Translations under genes and position numbers: made by a program
Notes under the pieces: model-generated
Database searches by the model: none
What the model was told of the DNA's origin: nothing
Seen by the model: only the letters and a program-made list of their open reading frames with translations
Assembly (NCBI GenBank): GCA_947452985.1
Contig: CANGEU010000005.1
Span: forward strand, 1 to 64,000
Direction: 5' to 3'
DNA from: Micrococcales bacterium
Lineage (GTDB): Bacteria; Actinomycetota; Actinomycetes; Actinomycetales; Microbacteriaceae
DNA: 64,000 bases
Part shown: positions 28,903 to 39,845 of the stretch, piece after piece
Layout: every line of letters begins with the position of its first letter
Position numbering within the stretch: position 1 is the first letter of the stretch

Positions 28903-31900
28903 TAGTTACCTCCAAAATACGTGTCCAAACCTCTGGGCTGTCGGGGTCTTCCCCAGCGTCGGTAGCCAAACGACGAATCTCCAGAACATTGGCATAGTCG
29001 CGTGGCACGACCACGGTGAAGTCCTGTGCAACGGCGTCGAAATTGTTCAACATTTCGACAGCCAGTTTGGAGTCAGTGTTCGCTACGTGCGCTTCTAGTA
29101 AGGCCTTGAGTCTTGATTCGCCAGTCGCATTCAGTTTTTGAAGTTTCAACTCACCAGACGCAAGCGCCTCATGGTTCACGTGATCTGCGCGCAACTTGTA
29201 AACAAATGCGACGCCACCTGACATTCCCGCACCAAAGTTTCGACCGGTACGTCCAAGAATCACTGCCACGCCGCCGGTCATGTATTCCAGTGCGTGGTCT
29301 CCGACACCTTCGACGACGGCTGAAGCACCCGAGTTTCGAACTAGGAATCGCTCGCCAACAATGCCACGCAAATACAATTCACCGCTGGTTGCGCCATAAC
29401 CAATGACATTTCCAGCAATGGTGTTGTGTTCGGCAGGGAAAATTGCTGAGAATGAAGGGCGAACCGAGATAGTTCCGCCTGACAAACCCTTGCCCACATA
29501 GTCGTTGGCGTCGCCAACCAGGGCTAGCTTGACTCCCCGAGGTACAAAGGCGCCAAACGACTGACCAGCTGAACCAGTCAAAGTTACGTCGATGACGTTG
29601 GCGGCTAGTCCATCGGCGCCGAAACGTTTGGTCAGTTCGTTGCCTAACATGGTACCGACGGCCTGGTCTACGTTGGTAATGTCCAGTGAAATCTTTACCG
29701 GGGAGCCATCAACCAGAGTTTGCTGGGCTGCAGCAATCAACTTGTAGTCGAAATGCTTTTCCAATTCGTGATCTTGAGAGGACACATTTCGAACTTCGGC
29801 GTTTGCGCCAGCCGAAGGTGCAGCGAGAATCGGACTTAGATCGAGGCCGTCAGCCTTCCAGTGTGAGATGGCGCGGTTTACATCCAGAAGTTCACTATGA
29901 CCAATCGCCTCAGAAATTGAACGGAAACCGAGTACAGCCAAGTGCTCACGAACTTCTTGAGCCAAGAATTCAAAGAAGTTGACAACGAATTCTGGCTTTC
30001 CAGTAAATCGCGCTCTCAACTCAGGGTTTTGGGTGGCTACTCCAACCGGACAAGTATCCAAGTGGCACACGCGCATCAAAATACAGCCTTCAACAACGAG
30101 TGGAGCCGTCGCGAAGCCGAACTCTTCGGCTCCTAACAGTGCCGCAATCACAACATCGCGACCAGTCTTCATTTGGCCGTCAACCTGAACGGAAACACGT
30201 CCGCGCAGCCCATTGGCAATAAGTGTTTGCTGAGCCTCGGCAAGACCAAGTTCCCAGGGTGTACCCGCGTGCTTCAAAGAGTTCAGAGGGCTTGCGCCGG
30301 TACCACCGTCGTGACCCGAAACCAGGATTACATCAGCCTTAGCCTTGGCTACACCGGCGGCAACAGTGCCGATACCTACCTGACTAACGAGCTTTACGTG
30401 AACACGGGCAGCTCGGTTGGCGCGCTTCAAGTCAAAAATGAGTTGCTTGAGGTCTTCGATTGAATAAATGTCGTGGTGCGGTGGAGGGGAAATTAGTCCA
30501 ACACCGGCGGTTGCGTGACGGGTACGGGCAATCCAGGGATAAACCTTATTTGGAGGAAGCTGGCCACCCTCGCCAGGCTTTGCACCCTGTGCCATCTTGA
30601 TCTGAATGTCATCGGCGTGAGTCAAATACATCGAAGTAACACCGAAGCGGCCCGATGCAACCTGCTTGATTGCGCTGCGGCGCCTAGGGTCGAGTAGACG
30701 TTCTAGGTCTTCCCCACCTTCACCAGTGTTGGATTTACCACCAATCTGGTTCATGGCAATGGCTAACGTTTCGTGTGCTTCTGGGGAAATCGAACCGTAA
30801 CTCATGGCGCCGGTAGAGAACCGCTTCACGATTTCACTAATCGGCTCAACTTCATCAATCGAAACCGCAGGGCGCACACCTTCACGGAGCATAAAGAGAC
30901 CGCGCAAAGTCATCAATTGTTCGGCTTGGTTATCAACCAGACCGGTGTATTCACGGAAGATGTCGTAGCGCTTCTCGCGTGTTGCATGCTGAAGTTTGAA
31001 GACAGTTTCTGGGTTGAAAAGGTGTGGTGCACCGTCTCTGCGCCATTGGAACTCGCCACCGGTAGTTAGCTCTTCATGTGCATTGGCAGCCTTCTCCAAC
31101 GGGTAAGCACTGCGGTGACGAGATGCAATCTCGGTGTGAATAACTTCCAGGCCGATGCCGCCAAGTTGGCTGGTGGTGCCGGTGAAGTAGGTGTCAACGA
31201 ATTCTTGAGAAAGGCCAATTGCTTCAAAACACTGGGCTCCGGCGTAGCTCGAAACGGTTGAGATGCCCATTTTCGACATAATTTTGAGGACGCCTTTTCC
31301 GAGAGCCTTCAAAAGGTTGTAGATGGCTTTGTCGACCGTCAAGCCAGCGATGTAACCGCTCTTGACCATCTGTTCGACAGTTTCCATGGCAAGGTAAGGG
31401 TTTACCGCAGCCGCGCCGTAGCCAATCAATGCAGCGACGTGGTGAACCTCTCGAACATCTCCAGCTTCAACAACCAGTCCGACGCGCGGACGGTTGCCAG
31501 TTCGAATCAGGTGATGGTGAACAGCACTGATAAGAAGGAGTGAAGGAATTGGAGCGAGATCGTGGTTGCTGTCACGGTCGCTCAAGATAAGGAATTTAGC
31601 ACCGTCGCTCACGGCCTGGTCTACCTCGTCGAAGATTTCACGAATTCGAGCAGCTAGGCCGTCTTCTCCGGTTTCAACTCGATACAAACCACGAACAGTG
31701 AAAGCAAAGCCAAGCTCCGGACGTTCATCGATGTGCTTGATTTTTGCCAACTCATCGTTGGTTAAAACTGGGAAATCTAAAATCACCTGACGAGCGTGTT
31801 CAGGTGTGGCGTCAAGAAGATTAAGTTCAGGTCCAATTCCGGTTGAAAGAGAAGTAACTACCTCTTCGCGAATTGAATCCAATGGTGGATTGGTTACCTG

Positions 31901-33448
31901 AGCAAATTGCTGCACGAAGTAGTCGAATAGCAAACGGGGACGATCCGATATTGCCGCAATAGGAGTGTCGGAACCCATCGCGCCGATTGGCTCAATTCCA
32001 TTGCGTGCCATAGGCGCGATCATGATTTTGAGTTCTTCATCGGTGTAGCCGAAAGTGCGCTGACGTCGGTTAACCGAGGAAGCGGTGTGAGCAATGTGTT
32101 CGCGCTCTGGAAGGTCGGTTAGGTTGATGCGATTTTCTTCTAACCACTCACCCCAGGGTTCGAGGGCAGCAATCTCGGCTTTGATTTCGTCGTCGTCGAT
32201 AAGTCGACCACCTACGGTGTCGACAAGGAACATCTTTCCTGGCTGAAGGCGACCCTTTCGAACTACCTTGGAAGGATCGATGTCGGCAACACCGGTCTCC
32301 GAGGCTAAAACGACGAGACCATCCTCGGTGACCAGGTAACGTCCTGGTCTAAGACCGTTACGGTCCAGAGTTGCACCGACTAGTGAGCCATCGGTAAAGA
32401 TTACTGCTGCAGGGCCATCCCAAGGCTCAATCAGCATGCTGTGGTACTCGTAGAAACTCTTTCGAGCCGAGTCGATGTCGGTCTGCTTCTCCCAAGCCTC
32501 AGGGATCATCATCATCATTGCGTGCGGAAGTGAACGGCCAGACATGTAGAGAAGTTCTACAACTTCGTCAAAAGAAGCGGAGTCGCTTCCATCTGGAGTG
32601 ACGATTGGCAAAAGACCTTTGAGGTCACCCAAGAGTTCCGATGACATCTGTGACTGACGTGCAGCCATCCAGTTACGGTTTCCCTTAACGGTATTGATTT
32701 CGCCGTTATGCGCGATTAGTCGGAATGGATGAGCCAAAGGCCAGGACGGGAAAGTGTTTGTTGAGAAACGTGAATGCACCAAAGCTAGAGCTGATTCAAA
32801 TTTGTCGTCGCTCAGGTCAGGGTAGAAAGGTTCGAGTTGCAAGGTGGTGACCATGCCCTTGTAAACCATGGTTTTCGCCGACAGCGAGCAGTGATATGCG
32901 CCGAGTGTGCGTTCCGACATTTTGCGAAGACGGAATAGAGCACGCTCTAGGTCCATGTCGCGCTGATCATTGGCGCCAACAAAAACCTGAACAATTTGGG
33001 GCATAGCGGCGCGTGCAAGGTCACCCAAAACTTCAGGTCGTACAGGAACATCGCGCCAACCGAGAACCTTCAAGTTCTCCTTTTCAGCAAGGCTCGTGAA
33101 ACTTGCCTTGAAAACTTCAACGGACTCATCCTGGTGAATGAACACAAGACCAGCGGCGTAAAGACCCAGTGGAGGCAATTCAAAACCAGCGACACTACGA
33201 AGGAATTTGTCTGGCAGTTGGGAGAGAATTCCAGCGCCATCACCGGTTCCGGCGTCTGAACCAACCGCACCACGGTGTTCAAGATTTGTTAGGGCACTTA
33301 GAGCTGTTTCGATAATGTCGTGACCGACTGAACCGCGAAGTGTGGCAACCATAGCCAAACCACAGGCGTCCTTATCGCGGCTAGGGTCATAGAGACCAGT
33401 CGCGTCGGGTGCAGTGTTGAAGCGCTTGAAAGCAGAGACATCACTCAT
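28895..33448 (-). CDS. gltB: Glutamate synthase large subunit
   Basis: Makes two glutamates from glutamine and 2-oxoglutarate. The 1517 residues include a 28-residue propeptide and then the N-terminal nucleophile Cys29 ([13 protein letters not shown]) of the class II glutaminase domain. A central domain follows, then an FMN/3Fe-4S synthase domain ([51 protein letters not shown]). The C-terminal beta-helix is glycine-rich ([20 protein letters not shown]). GGGGAG precedes the ATG. It is separated from lgt by 88 bp containing a candidate promoter. Confidence 0.98.
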   Translation of the reverse strand: MSDVSAFKRFNTAPDATGLYDPSRDKDACGLAMVATLRGSVGHDIIETALSALTNLEHRGAVGSDAGTGDGAGILSQLPDKFLRSVAGFELPPLGLYAAGLVFIHQDESVEVFKASFTSLAEKENLKVLGWRDVPVRPEVLGDLARAAMPQIVQVFVGANDQRDMDLERALFRLRKMSERTLGAYHCSLSAKTMVYKGMVTTLQLEPFYPDLSDDKFESALALVHSRFSTNTFPSWPLAHPFRLIAHNGEINTVKGNRNWMAARQSQMSSELLGDLKGLLPIVTPDGSDSASFDEVVELLYMSGRSLPHAMMMMIPEAWEKQTDIDSARKSFYEYHSMLIEPWDGPAAVIFTDGSLVGATLDRNGLRPGRYLVTEDGLVVLASETGVADIDPSKVVRKGRLQPGKMFLVDTVGGRLIDDDEIKAEIAALEPWGEWLEENRINLTDLPEREHIAHTASSVNRRQRTFGYTDEELKIMIAPMARNGIEPIGAMGSDTPIAAISDRPRLLFDYFVQQFAQVTNPPLDSIREEVVTSLSTGIGPELNLLDATPEHARQVILDFPVLTNDELAKIKHIDERPELGFAFTVRGLYRVETGEDGLAARIREIFDEVDQAVSDGAKFLILSDRDSNHDLAPIPSLLLISAVHHHLIRTGNRPRVGLVVEAGDVREVHHVAALIGYGAAAVNPYLAMETVEQMVKSGYIAGLTVDKAIYNLLKALGKGVLKIMSKMGISTVSSYAGAQCFEAIGLSQEFVDTYFTGTTSQLGGIGLEVIHTEIASRHRSAYPLEKAANAHEELTTGGEFQWRRDGAPHLFNPETVFKLQHATREKRYDIFREYTGLVDNQAEQLMTLRGLFMLREGVRPAVSIDEVEPISEIVKRFSTGAMSYGSISPEAHETLAIAMNQIGGKSNTGEGGEDLERLLDPRRRSAIKQVASGRFGVTSMYLTHADDIQIKMAQGAKPGEGGQLPPNKVYPWIARTRHATAGVGLISPPPHHDIYSIEDLKQLIFDLKRANRAARVHVKLVSQVGIGTVAAGVAKAKADVILVSGHDGGTGASPLNSLKHAGTPWELGLAEAQQTLIANGLRGRVSVQVDGQMKTGRDVVIAALLGAEEFGFATAPLVVEGCILMRVCHLDTCPVGVATQNPELRARFTGKPEFVVNFFEFLAQEVREHLAVLGFRSISEAIGHSELLDVNRAISHWKADGLDLSPILAAPSAGANAEVRNVSSQDHELEKHFDYKLIAAAQQTLVDGSPVKISLDITNVDQAVGTMLGNELTKRFGADGLAANVIDVTLTGSAGQSFGAFVPRGVKLALVGDANDYVGKGLSGGTISVRPSFSAIFPAEHNTIAGNVIGYGATSGELYLRGIVGERFLVRNSGASAVVEGVGDHALEYMTGGVAVILGRTGRNFGAGMSGGVAFVYKLRADHVNHEALASGELKLQKLNATGESRLKALLEAHVANTDSKLAVEMLNNFDAVAQDFTVVVPRDYANVLEIRRLATDAGEDPDSPEVWTRILEVTNG

Positions 33449-33499
33449 GTTGCACTCCCCAATATTTATCGAATCGGAGGGACAACACTGGCCCTTTGG

Positions 33500-33528
33500 A
33501 ACTTAGCTCAATTGCCTAAAAAGTCTAA
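33500..33528 (-). promoter_or_regulatory. Candidate gltB promoter (TTAGAC-17-TAAGTT)
   Basis: On the minus strand TTAGAC (33523-33528) and TAAGTT (33500-33505) are spaced by 17 bases in the 88-bp gap between lgt and gltB. This is one of the few places in the long minus array with room for an internal promoter. It is called by eye. Confidence 0.4.
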
Positions 33529-33536
33529 CCTAATGA

Positions 33537-34427
33537 CTATTTACTCGGTGACTTTTCGGTAGGTTCCGACAATTGAGGCTTTAGGTAGACCGAACCTTCA
33601 ACGCCGGGGTGGCGCTTGGCCTGAACATACCAAAGCACCGCTCCAATCAGGATTCCAAAGATTGCTGACCACTGATTGGTTCGGTATCCGAAGAAAACCT
33701 CGCTCGGATCAAGTCGGATTGACTCAATAAAGAAGCGACCGATCGAGTAGACGACTAGGTAAAGGGCAAACACCTTGCCCCACTGCAATTTGAGGCGACT
33801 TGAGATCCAGATAATCGCTAAAGCTCCAAGGGTGTTCCAGATGAACTCGTAGAGAAACGCTGGGTGAAAGAGAGTGCCATCGGGGAATTCGACAGGGAAA
33901 GCTGAATTTCCGGCTTTTTGAATAGCCAAACCCCAAGGGAGGTCAGTGGCTTGACCAAATAGTTCTTGGTTGAAGTAGTTGCCCCAACGGCCAATGCCCT
34001 GGGCAATTAGAATTCCGGGCGCCAAGGCGTCGAGGATGCTAACGAATCGAACGCCCGCACGCTTGGCACCAATCCATGCGCCAATCGAGCCAAGGATTAC
34101 TGCACCGTAAATTGCTAGGCCGCCTTCCCAGACAGCAATTACGTGCATAAATGTTTCTTGGAAGGTTGGGTAACGACCAATGTAGTCACCCAGGTGAGTA
34201 ACTACGTGGAATAACCGCCCGCCGACGATTCCGAATGGTACTGCCCAAAGAACTATGTCAAGAAGGGTTCCCGAATCGCCACCACGGGCCTTGAAGCGAG
34301 CTGCCCCAATGACGTAAGCGACCACAATTCCAGCGAGAATGCACAGGGCATACAAGTGAATTGTCAGTGGACCTAATGCGAAACTACTGAAAGGAGGATC
34401 AGGAAATTTAGTAATAAATGAGTGCAT
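33537..34427 (-). CDS. lgt: Prolipoprotein diacylglyceryl transferase
   Basis: Integral membrane enzyme that attaches diacylglycerol to the lipobox cysteine of lipoprotein precursors. The 296 residues contain about seven hydrophobic helices. The family signature is GRWGNYFNQELFG near residue 145, with PFGIVGGRLFHVVTH (catalytic His/Arg region) and FIESIRLDPSE further on. The C terminus is a short hydrophilic tail. It follows trpA after 13 bp, a link also known in other Actinobacteria. Confidence 0.96.
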   Translation of the reverse strand: MHSFITKFPDPPFSSFALGPLTIHLYALCILAGIVVAYVIGAARFKARGGDSGTLLDIVLWAVPFGIVGGRLFHVVTHLGDYIGRYPTFQETFMHVIAVWEGGLAIYGAVILGSIGAWIGAKRAGVRFVSILDALAPGILIAQGIGRWGNYFNQELFGQATDLPWGLAIQKAGNSAFPVEFPDGTLFHPAFLYEFIWNTLGALAIIWISSRLKLQWGKVFALYLVVYSIGRFFIESIRLDPSEVFFGYRTNQWSAIFGILIGAVLWYVQAKRHPGVEGSVYLKPQLSEPTEKSPSK

Positions 34428-34440
34428 GTTTATCTTTCTT

Positions 34441-35217
34441 CTAACTGCCTGATAACTCTTGGGTAACGCGCTTTAGTTCTGAAATGCCGCCGTTCGCATA
34501 TGCTCGCACAAACACCGAACCTACGATTGCTCCGTCGGCGTAGGTGTTCACCTCGGACACTTGAGCGGCCGAACTAATTCCAATTCCCACGGCAACATTT
34601 TGGTTGGCCCCTGAGGTTCGCACTTTCTCAACGACCGCACGTGCCTTTTTGTCCAAGTCATCACGGGCGCCAGTAATGCCCATCGTGGAAACAGCGTAAA
34701 CAAAGCCCTTTGACGCTTGCACCGTTCGGTCCACTCTTTCCTGAGACGAGCTCGGTGTCGCCAAAAATACCCGGTCCAAATCAAGACGATCACTCGCTTC
34801 TAGCCAACCTGACGCTTCATCAACGATTAGGTCTGGGGTGATAAGACCTACTCCCCCGGCTTCCTTGAGGTTTTCTGCAAATCGGTCAACACCGTATTGA
34901 AGTACCGGATTCCAGTAAGTCATAACCAAAACCGGTGTCGAAACCCTAGCGGAGATAGCTTTTACCAGTTCGAATACCCTGGACAGTTTGAAACCATTTT
35001 GAAGGGCAAGTTCGGTAGCTTCCTGAATAACAGGCCCGTCCATAACGGGATCGCTGTAAGGAACACCTAGTTCAAGGATGTCTACACCCGACTCACACAT
35101 AGTGACGCATGCTTCTAGCGACTCGTCAAAGGTTGGGAATCCAGCGGGGAAATAACCGATTAGGGTCTCTTTTCCGGCAGCACGATTGGCTTCAAAAATC
35201 TCAGTAACTGTGGACAT
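34441..35217 (-). CDS. trpA: Tryptophan synthase alpha subunit
   Basis: Cleaves indole-3-glycerol phosphate to indole and glyceraldehyde-3-P, channelling indole to TrpB. The 258-residue TIM barrel has catalytic Glu in DILELGVPYSDPVMDGPVIQ and Asp in GVGLITPDLIVDEA. VYAVSTMGITGAR and VGIGISSAAQVSE form the phosphate site. Its ATG shares one base with the trpB stop. Confidence 0.98.
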   Translation of the reverse strand: MSTVTEIFEANRAAGKETLIGYFPAGFPTFDESLEACVTMCESGVDILELGVPYSDPVMDGPVIQEATELALQNGFKLSRVFELVKAISARVSTPVLVMTYWNPVLQYGVDRFAENLKEAGGVGLITPDLIVDEASGWLEASDRLDLDRVFLATPSSSQERVDRTVQASKGFVYAVSTMGITGARDDLDKKARAVVEKVRTSGANQNVAVGIGISSAAQVSEVNTYADGAIVGSVFVRAYANGGISELKRVTQELSGS

Positions 35218-36425
35218 CAGGCATCCAACAATCCGAAGTATTTGGCTGCCGTTTCCATGTCTTTATCGCCACGACCTGAGAGGTTTACCAAGATTGTTGA
35301 ATCAGGGCCAAGTTCCTTACCCAATTTCAAAACGCCAGCAAGGGCATGGGCAGTCTCGATAGCCGGAATAATGCCTTCTGTGCGACTAAGTAGTCGAAGT
35401 GCATCCATCGCCTCGGCATCGCTGATCCCACGATACTGTGCTCGACCCAAATCCTTTAGCCAAGAATGTTCAGGCCCCACACCTGGATAGTCGAGCCCAG
35501 CACTGATTGAGTGGCTCTCTACGGTTTGCCCGTCTTCGTCTTGAAGCATGTAACTTCTCGCGCCATGCAGAACTCCAGGCCGACCATAGTTAAGCGTTGC
35601 TGCATGTTTATCTGTACCCATGCCTTCGCCAGCTGCTTCAAAACCGAAAATCTGAACTTCTGGGTCGTCTAAGAATGCGTGGAAAAGTCCGATCGCGTTC
35701 GAACCTCCACCGACGCAGGCAGCCAGTGCTGTTGGTAGGTGGCCGAATTCAGTTAGCATTTGCTCCCTGGCTTCCTTGCCAATTACCGAATGAAAATCAC
35801 GAACCATTTCCGGGAAAGGGTGAGGCCCGGCAACCGTACCTAGAAGGTAGTGGGTGTCGTCAACGTTGGTAACCCAATCGCGCAAAGCTTCATTAATGGC
35901 GTCCTTGAGGGTTCTACTTCCAGTCGTCACTGGGACAACCCGTGCGCCGAGCAACTTCATTCGGGCAACGTTCAAAGCCTGTCGCTTAGTATCAACTTCG
36001 CCCATGTAGACAACACACTCAAGACCAAAAAGTGCTGCGGCAGTAGCGCTAGCCACGCCGTGCTGACCGGCTCCTGTTTCAGCGATGATTCTTTTCTTAC
36101 CCATTCGCTTGGCCAACAGAGCCTGGCCCAGGACGTTATTGATTTTGTGCGATCCGGTGTGGTTCAGGTCTTCGCGCTTGAGGATGACCCTGGCGCCGCC
36201 GGCATGTTCAGCGAAGCGTTTCACTTCGGTGAGGATGGATGGGCGTCCGGTGTAGGTTCTGTGAAGTTCGGCCAGTTCGGCTTGGAAACTTGGGTCGCTC
36301 TGAGCTATGCGGTAGGTAGCCTCGAGTTCATCCAGTGCGGCCACCAAACTCTCTGGAACAAAGCGGCCACCAAACTCACCGAAATATGGACCCTGCTGGT
36401 CGCGTAGGTTTCCGGTTCTTGTCAT
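35217..36425 (-). CDS. trpB: Tryptophan synthase beta subunit
   Basis: PLP enzyme joining indole and serine to give tryptophan. PLP-binding Lys lies in [18 protein letters not shown]. The substrate loop is [17 protein letters not shown], the phosphate loop [13 protein letters not shown], and a late [10 protein letters not shown] closes the active site. The start at 36425 gives 402 residues beginning [19 protein letters not shown]. An in-frame TTG at 36443 would overlap trpC and adds six non-conserved residues. It lies 7 bp after trpC. Confidence 0.98.
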   Translation of the reverse strand: MTRTGNLRDQQGPYFGEFGGRFVPESLVAALDELEATYRIAQSDPSFQAELAELHRTYTGRPSILTEVKRFAEHAGGARVILKREDLNHTGSHKINNVLGQALLAKRMGKKRIIAETGAGQHGVASATAAALFGLECVVYMGEVDTKRQALNVARMKLLGARVVPVTTGSRTLKDAINEALRDWVTNVDDTHYLLGTVAGPHPFPEMVRDFHSVIGKEAREQMLTEFGHLPTALAACVGGGSNAIGLFHAFLDDPEVQIFGFEAAGEGMGTDKHAATLNYGRPGVLHGARSYMLQDEDGQTVESHSISAGLDYPGVGPEHSWLKDLGRAQYRGISDAEAMDALRLLSRTEGIIPAIETAHALAGVLKLGKELGPDSTILVNLSGRGDKDMETAAKYFGLLDA

Positions 36426-36432
36426 GTTTCTA

Positions 36433-37203
36433 TTAAACCTCAAGGAAGGATGTCAAAGAGGCGATTGGGTCAGAAGTTACTAAAGCCTCGCCTACCAAAA
36501 CAACATCCGCCCCAGCTTCGCGGTAGTGGCGCACATCGTCCTGGTTTCGAACCGCCGACTCTGCAACCTTTATAACGTCCTTTGGAAAGAGGTGAACCAG
36601 TTCTCCAAAAAGATTGCGATCGGTTTCGAAGGTCGATAGGTCTCTCGCGTTCACGCCAACGAACTTTGCCTCAAGCTCTAAGGCTCGTTCGAGTTCAAAC
36701 CTGTCGTGGGTTTCCAAGAACGGGGTCAAACCTAGGTCGATAGCGAAAGTCATGAGTCGACCTAATGTTGTCTGGTCTAACCCAGCAACGATCAGAAGTG
36801 CGATGTCAGCCCCAAAAGCTCTGGCCTCGAGCAGCTGGTATTCGGTAGCGATGAAATCCTTCCGAAGAAGTGGTACGGAAACCTTTGCCCGAATTGCTTG
36901 CAGATCACTGAGAGTTCCTTTGAATTTGCGCTGCTCAGTTAAGACGCTAATCCCGGTTGCGCCACCTTGAGCATAGAGACCAGCCAAAGCTGAAGGGTCT
37001 TCGATTGAAGCAAGATCGCCTCGAGAAGGACTGGCTCGTTTGACCTCCGCCAAAACGTGAATGGTCTCGCGAGGTTTGAACGCTTCAAGCGCGTCAATAG
37101 CAGGCTGCAAACCGGAAATAATGCGCTCAAGGCTTACCACTGGAGTGTCGAGTTCGCGAACGCTGGCGTCTTCTAGGGAACCCTTGTATAGACCTTCAAG
37201 CAA
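36433..37203 (-). CDS. trpC: Indole-3-glycerol phosphate synthase
   Basis: Closes the indole ring from the anthranilate-derived ribulose phosphate. TIM-barrel motifs are [14 protein letters not shown] (catalytic Lys and Glu), [18 protein letters not shown] (catalytic Lys), [22 protein letters not shown] and [12 protein letters not shown], then [10 protein letters not shown]. There is no fused TrpF domain. I place the start at the TTG at 37203 (256 residues, [17 protein letters not shown] after Met), which aligns with the family N terminus. The longer reading to 37293 overlaps the upstream gene in a basic, non-conserved stretch. Confidence 0.95.
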   Translation of the reverse strand: MLEGLYKGSLEDASVRELDTPVVSLERIISGLQPAIDALEAFKPRETIHVLAEVKRASPSRGDLASIEDPSALAGLYAQGGATGISVLTEQRKFKGTLSDLQAIRAKVSVPLLRKDFIATEYQLLEARAFGADIALLIVAGLDQTTLGRLMTFAIDLGLTPFLETHDRFELERALELEAKFVGVNARDLSTFETDRNLFGELVHLFPKDVIKVAESAVRNQDDVRHYREAGADVVLVGEALVTSDPIASLTSFLEV

Positions 37204-37208
37204 AGAAA

Positions 37209-37421
37209 CTAGTTTTTCTTTTTGCCGAGACCGAGTGCCGAGAGAATTGGGCCTAGAACGGAACCAACTGCGATAACGGCAATCGAGGCCCAAGTAAGAG
37301 TTTGGTCACCGATGTAGAAAAACAAGACTAAACCGGCGAAACCGACGATGACTACGGTAACCGAGGTCCATGCTGCTACGGTATCGCCGTGGTTGGTGTC
37401 TTCTGGGTGGTCTGCCGACAT
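37209..37421 (-). CDS. Small membrane protein of HGxxPAAW type
   Basis: A 70-residue protein with a short hydrophilic N terminus containing NHGDTVAAWTSV, then two hydrophobic helices (about 19-37 and 42-62) and a basic end, GLGKKKN. The His-Gly and Ala-Ala-Trp spacing matches the actinobacterial HGxxPAAW family found beside trp genes, although the usual Pro is Val here. Its function is unknown. It lies between the trp-associated membrane protein (45 bp) and trpC (5 bp), so it is part of the trp transcript. Confidence 0.8.
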   Translation of the reverse strand: MSADHPEDTNHGDTVAAWTSVTVVIVGFAGLVLFFYIGDQTLTWASIAVIAVGSVLGPILSALGLGKKKN

Positions 37422-37466
37422 GATTGCCTCTCGTGATTCTTTGTTCCTAAGTTTATCGTTTGCTGG

Positions 37467-37976
37467 TTACCAGCTGGGCAATTTGTCGATTCGTGTAACC
37501 AAATTTGCTGTCTTTTCGCCTGGTCGCCTCGCCCAAAGCAAGAAAATGAGACTTGCAAACCAAGATATAAGGGCAATCACAAACAAGTCGGCGGCCAAGT
37601 GATTATAGAAACTATCTTGAAGTAGCTCACTCTGTCCTAGCCAATCGCTAATTCCTGTCGCTTTAGAAATCTGCGGGCTGAGAATTGCCAAAGAACCGGA
37701 GGCAGATTCAAACCAAATTGGCGACGCTGTTGCAAACAGGAGCAGAGTTACTGCGCTAGTTAGAAAACGGGCGAACAGTGAGTTCAAATAGCGCGTGAGC
37801 CAGAGAATCAAAATTCCGGTCAAGAGGATGAATGTGATTTGCGGATAAGCGTCTAGGCCTGAAATGACCAATCTATTTCCACTTTCCGCAATGGTGGAAG
37901 AAGCCCAAATTTGAGAGGAAAAAGCCCAGGTCAGAACTAATGACACTAGGTTAATTGCTAAAAAAATTCTTCTCAT
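37467..37976 (-). CDS. Trp biosynthesis-associated membrane protein
   Basis: A 169-residue protein with about four membrane helices: residues 3-20, 49-67 (ITFILLTGILILWLTRYL), 74-92 and 140-157. A SSTIAESGNRLVISGLDAYP segment follows the first helix. A membrane protein of this size and topology between trpE and trpC is a recurrent actinobacterial arrangement; its biochemical role is not known. The ATG at 37976 lies 4 bp after the trpE stop. A longer in-frame reading to 38054 would run inside trpE. Confidence 0.82.
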   Translation of the reverse strand: MRRIFLAINLVSLVLTWAFSSQIWASSTIAESGNRLVISGLDAYPQITFILLTGILILWLTRYLNSLFARFLTSAVTLLLFATASPIWFESASGSLAILSPQISKATGISDWLGQSELLQDSFYNHLAADLFVIALISWFASLIFLLWARRPGEKTANLVTRIDKLPSW

Positions 37977-37980
37977 GAAT

Positions 37981-39504
37981 TTAGAGTCGCTCGGCAGAAT
38001 TAGCGGCAGAAATAGAACGCAATGAAGCCCTAGCCTTGCTCTTAGTCTCTTCAAACTCAGACACGGGATCGGAATCTAAAACGATTCCGGCACCAGCTTG
38101 AACTGTTGCAATGCCGTCGCGAATCACCGCAGTTCTAATGGCTATAGCAAGATCAGAGTTTCCCGCAAAATCAAAGTATCCGGCAACCCCGCCATAAATG
38201 CCACGTGCAGTTGGTTCCAAATCGGTGATTATTTCGAGTGCTCTCGGTTTTGGTGCACCTGAGAGCGTGCCTGCGGGAAAAGTAGCTCTAAAAACATCCA
38301 CAGGAGTTAATCCTGAAGCTAATTCTCCTTCAACCGTTGAGACAAGATGCATAATGTGGCTGAACCGGTGAACCTTCATAAACTCACTCACAGTGACCGA
38401 AGAAGGCTTACAAACTTTCAACAGGTCATTTCGAGCTAAATCCACAAGCATTAGGTGCTCAGCGGTTTCCTTTTGATCAGAAACCAGTTCTGCCTCGAGC
38501 TGGTGGTCTTCCTCCCAGTCGCGACCTCTGGGTCTTGAGCCAGCAATTGGGTGGGTGGTGACTCGGTTCCCGCTAACCGTGACGAGCGACTCTGGCGATG
38601 CACCGACAACCGAATAAGGGCCTTTGGAATCACTTCCATTCAAGAGGTACATGTACGGGCTTGGATTCACCGACCGCAAAATTCGGTAAATCTCAAGTGG
38701 GCTCGATTGAGTTTTAGTTTGAAACCTTTGCGAAAGTACTACTTGGAAAACGTCCCCCACCCGGACATGCTGTTTGGCCTTCTCGACAATTTTGATGAAA
38801 GCGTCTTTGGTTTGATTGGAGTTTATTGACGGCTCAACGGTCAAATCGATATTTGCAAGATATGGCTTGGACCCGCGACTGAGCACTTGAATCATGTCGT
38901 CAATTGCCGTATGAGCATTCTCGAATTGGGCCCGCAGCAACTCTTCCGACTGCCCTTCAAGAAATATGTTTGATATGAGAATTAGCGATGCCGAGTGGTG
39001 GTCAATGACAACTAAATCCTGAATTAGCGAGAAACTGATTCGAGGGACGGGATTGTCATCTGTTGGACCAGCCGGGAGACTCTCAAGATCCCGAATGATG
39101 TCCCAGCCAATTGTGCCAATCAGTCCAGATGTGAGTGGAATCTCAGTGTCTATCCCCAGGTTTCCCCAGGATTTCTGAATAGCCGCAAGCGCTTCCAGCG
39201 GTGTTCTGGGTAGCTCCGCACCAAGATCAGCCGGTAACGGACCAACCCCATTGGAACTTATCCAACGAACATCCGACTCCGACTCTTGAACAATTCGCCC
39301 GCGTACCTTCACTCCAACGAACGAGAATCGAGACCAGACTCCCTGTTCAGCAGACTCTAATAGAAAGGAACCTTCGTTGGTTTCCGCGAGCATCTCGTAG
39401 ATACCGAGCGGAGAAAGTGAGTCAGAAAAGATTTGGCGCATAACCGGAAAGACTCGGTTTCCGTTCAGGGCACCTAGGAGGTCTGAAAATTCACTGTCTT
39501 TCAT
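37981..39504 (-). CDS. trpE: Anthranilate synthase component I
   Basis: Converts chorismate to anthranilate using ammonia from a glutaminase partner. The 507 residues have an N-terminal regulatory domain containing FLLESAEQGVWSRFSF, part of the tryptophan feedback pocket. The chorismate-binding domain has VGDVFQVVLSQRF, SPYMYLL, THPIAGSRPRGRD, HLMLVDLARNDL, FPAGTLSGAPKPRA and GIVLDSDPVSEFEET. No trpG glutaminase gene is nearby. The start lies 5 bp after hisI, leaving no room for a leader-peptide attenuator. Confidence 0.97.
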   Translation of the reverse strand: MKDSEFSDLLGALNGNRVFPVMRQIFSDSLSPLGIYEMLAETNEGSFLLESAEQGVWSRFSFVGVKVRGRIVQESESDVRWISSNGVGPLPADLGAELPRTPLEALAAIQKSWGNLGIDTEIPLTSGLIGTIGWDIIRDLESLPAGPTDDNPVPRISFSLIQDLVVIDHHSASLILISNIFLEGQSEELLRAQFENAHTAIDDMIQVLSRGSKPYLANIDLTVEPSINSNQTKDAFIKIVEKAKQHVRVGDVFQVVLSQRFQTKTQSSPLEIYRILRSVNPSPYMYLLNGSDSKGPYSVVGASPESLVTVSGNRVTTHPIAGSRPRGRDWEEDHQLEAELVSDQKETAEHLMLVDLARNDLLKVCKPSSVTVSEFMKVHRFSHIMHLVSTVEGELASGLTPVDVFRATFPAGTLSGAPKPRALEIITDLEPTARGIYGGVAGYFDFAGNSDLAIAIRTAVIRDGIATVQAGAGIVLDSDPVSEFEETKSKARASLRSISAANSAERL

Positions 39505-39509
39505 ACCAA

Positions 39510-39845
39510 CTAGCCAACCATAATCTCAGCAGTGTCGAAGCAAGAAACCAGCCCAGTGTGGCACGCAGGACCATTGGCATCGACCTGTATTAGTAGGGCA
39601 TCCGAGTCACAATCGACGGAAATTGACTTGACAGTTTGAGTGTTACCGCTCGTCGAACCCTTGTGCCAAATTTCTTGACGGCTTCGAGAGTAGAACACTG
39701 ATTGACCGGTTTCTATAGTGAGCAAAAGCGATTGGTGATTCATCCAGGCAAACATAATCACTTGTTTAGTTGTTTCATCTTGCACGATCGCAGGAATTAG
39801 GCCATTTGCGTCAAAGTTCAGAGTAGAAATGTCGGAGACAATCAT
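39510..39845 (-). CDS. hisI: Phosphoribosyl-AMP cyclohydrolase
   Basis: Third step of histidine synthesis, a zinc hydrolase opening the adenine ring of phosphoribosyl-AMP. The 111 residues contain [30 protein letters not shown] and the metal-binding [21 protein letters not shown]. The HisE pyrophosphatase activity is on a separate gene 1.6 kb upstream rather than fused. The ATG overlaps the hisF stop as ATGA. Confidence 0.97.
   Translation of the reverse strand: MIVSDISTLNFDANGLIPAIVQDETTKQVIMFAWMNHQSLLLTIETGQSVFYSRSRQEIWHKGSTSGNTQTVKSISVDCDSDALLIQVDANGPACHTGLVSCFDTAEIMVG

Noticed and set aside
35850-36407. 185-codon open frame on the plus strand
   Set aside because: It lies wholly antisense to trpB, which has full family motifs; the product resembles nothing and the frame is explained by codon bias of trpB.
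37204-37293. Longer TrpC starting inside the small membrane protein gene
   Set aside because: The extra residues are basic and non-conserved, while the TTG at 37203 matches the normal N terminus of the family.
37977-38054. Longer start for the trp-associated membrane protein
   Set aside because: It lies inside trpE and would place a non-conserved stretch before the first membrane helix; the ATG at 37976 follows the trpE stop by 4 bp.
39505-39509. Possible trp leader-peptide attenuator before trpE
   Set aside because: Only five bases separate hisI from trpE, so there is no room for a leader peptide or alternative hairpins.
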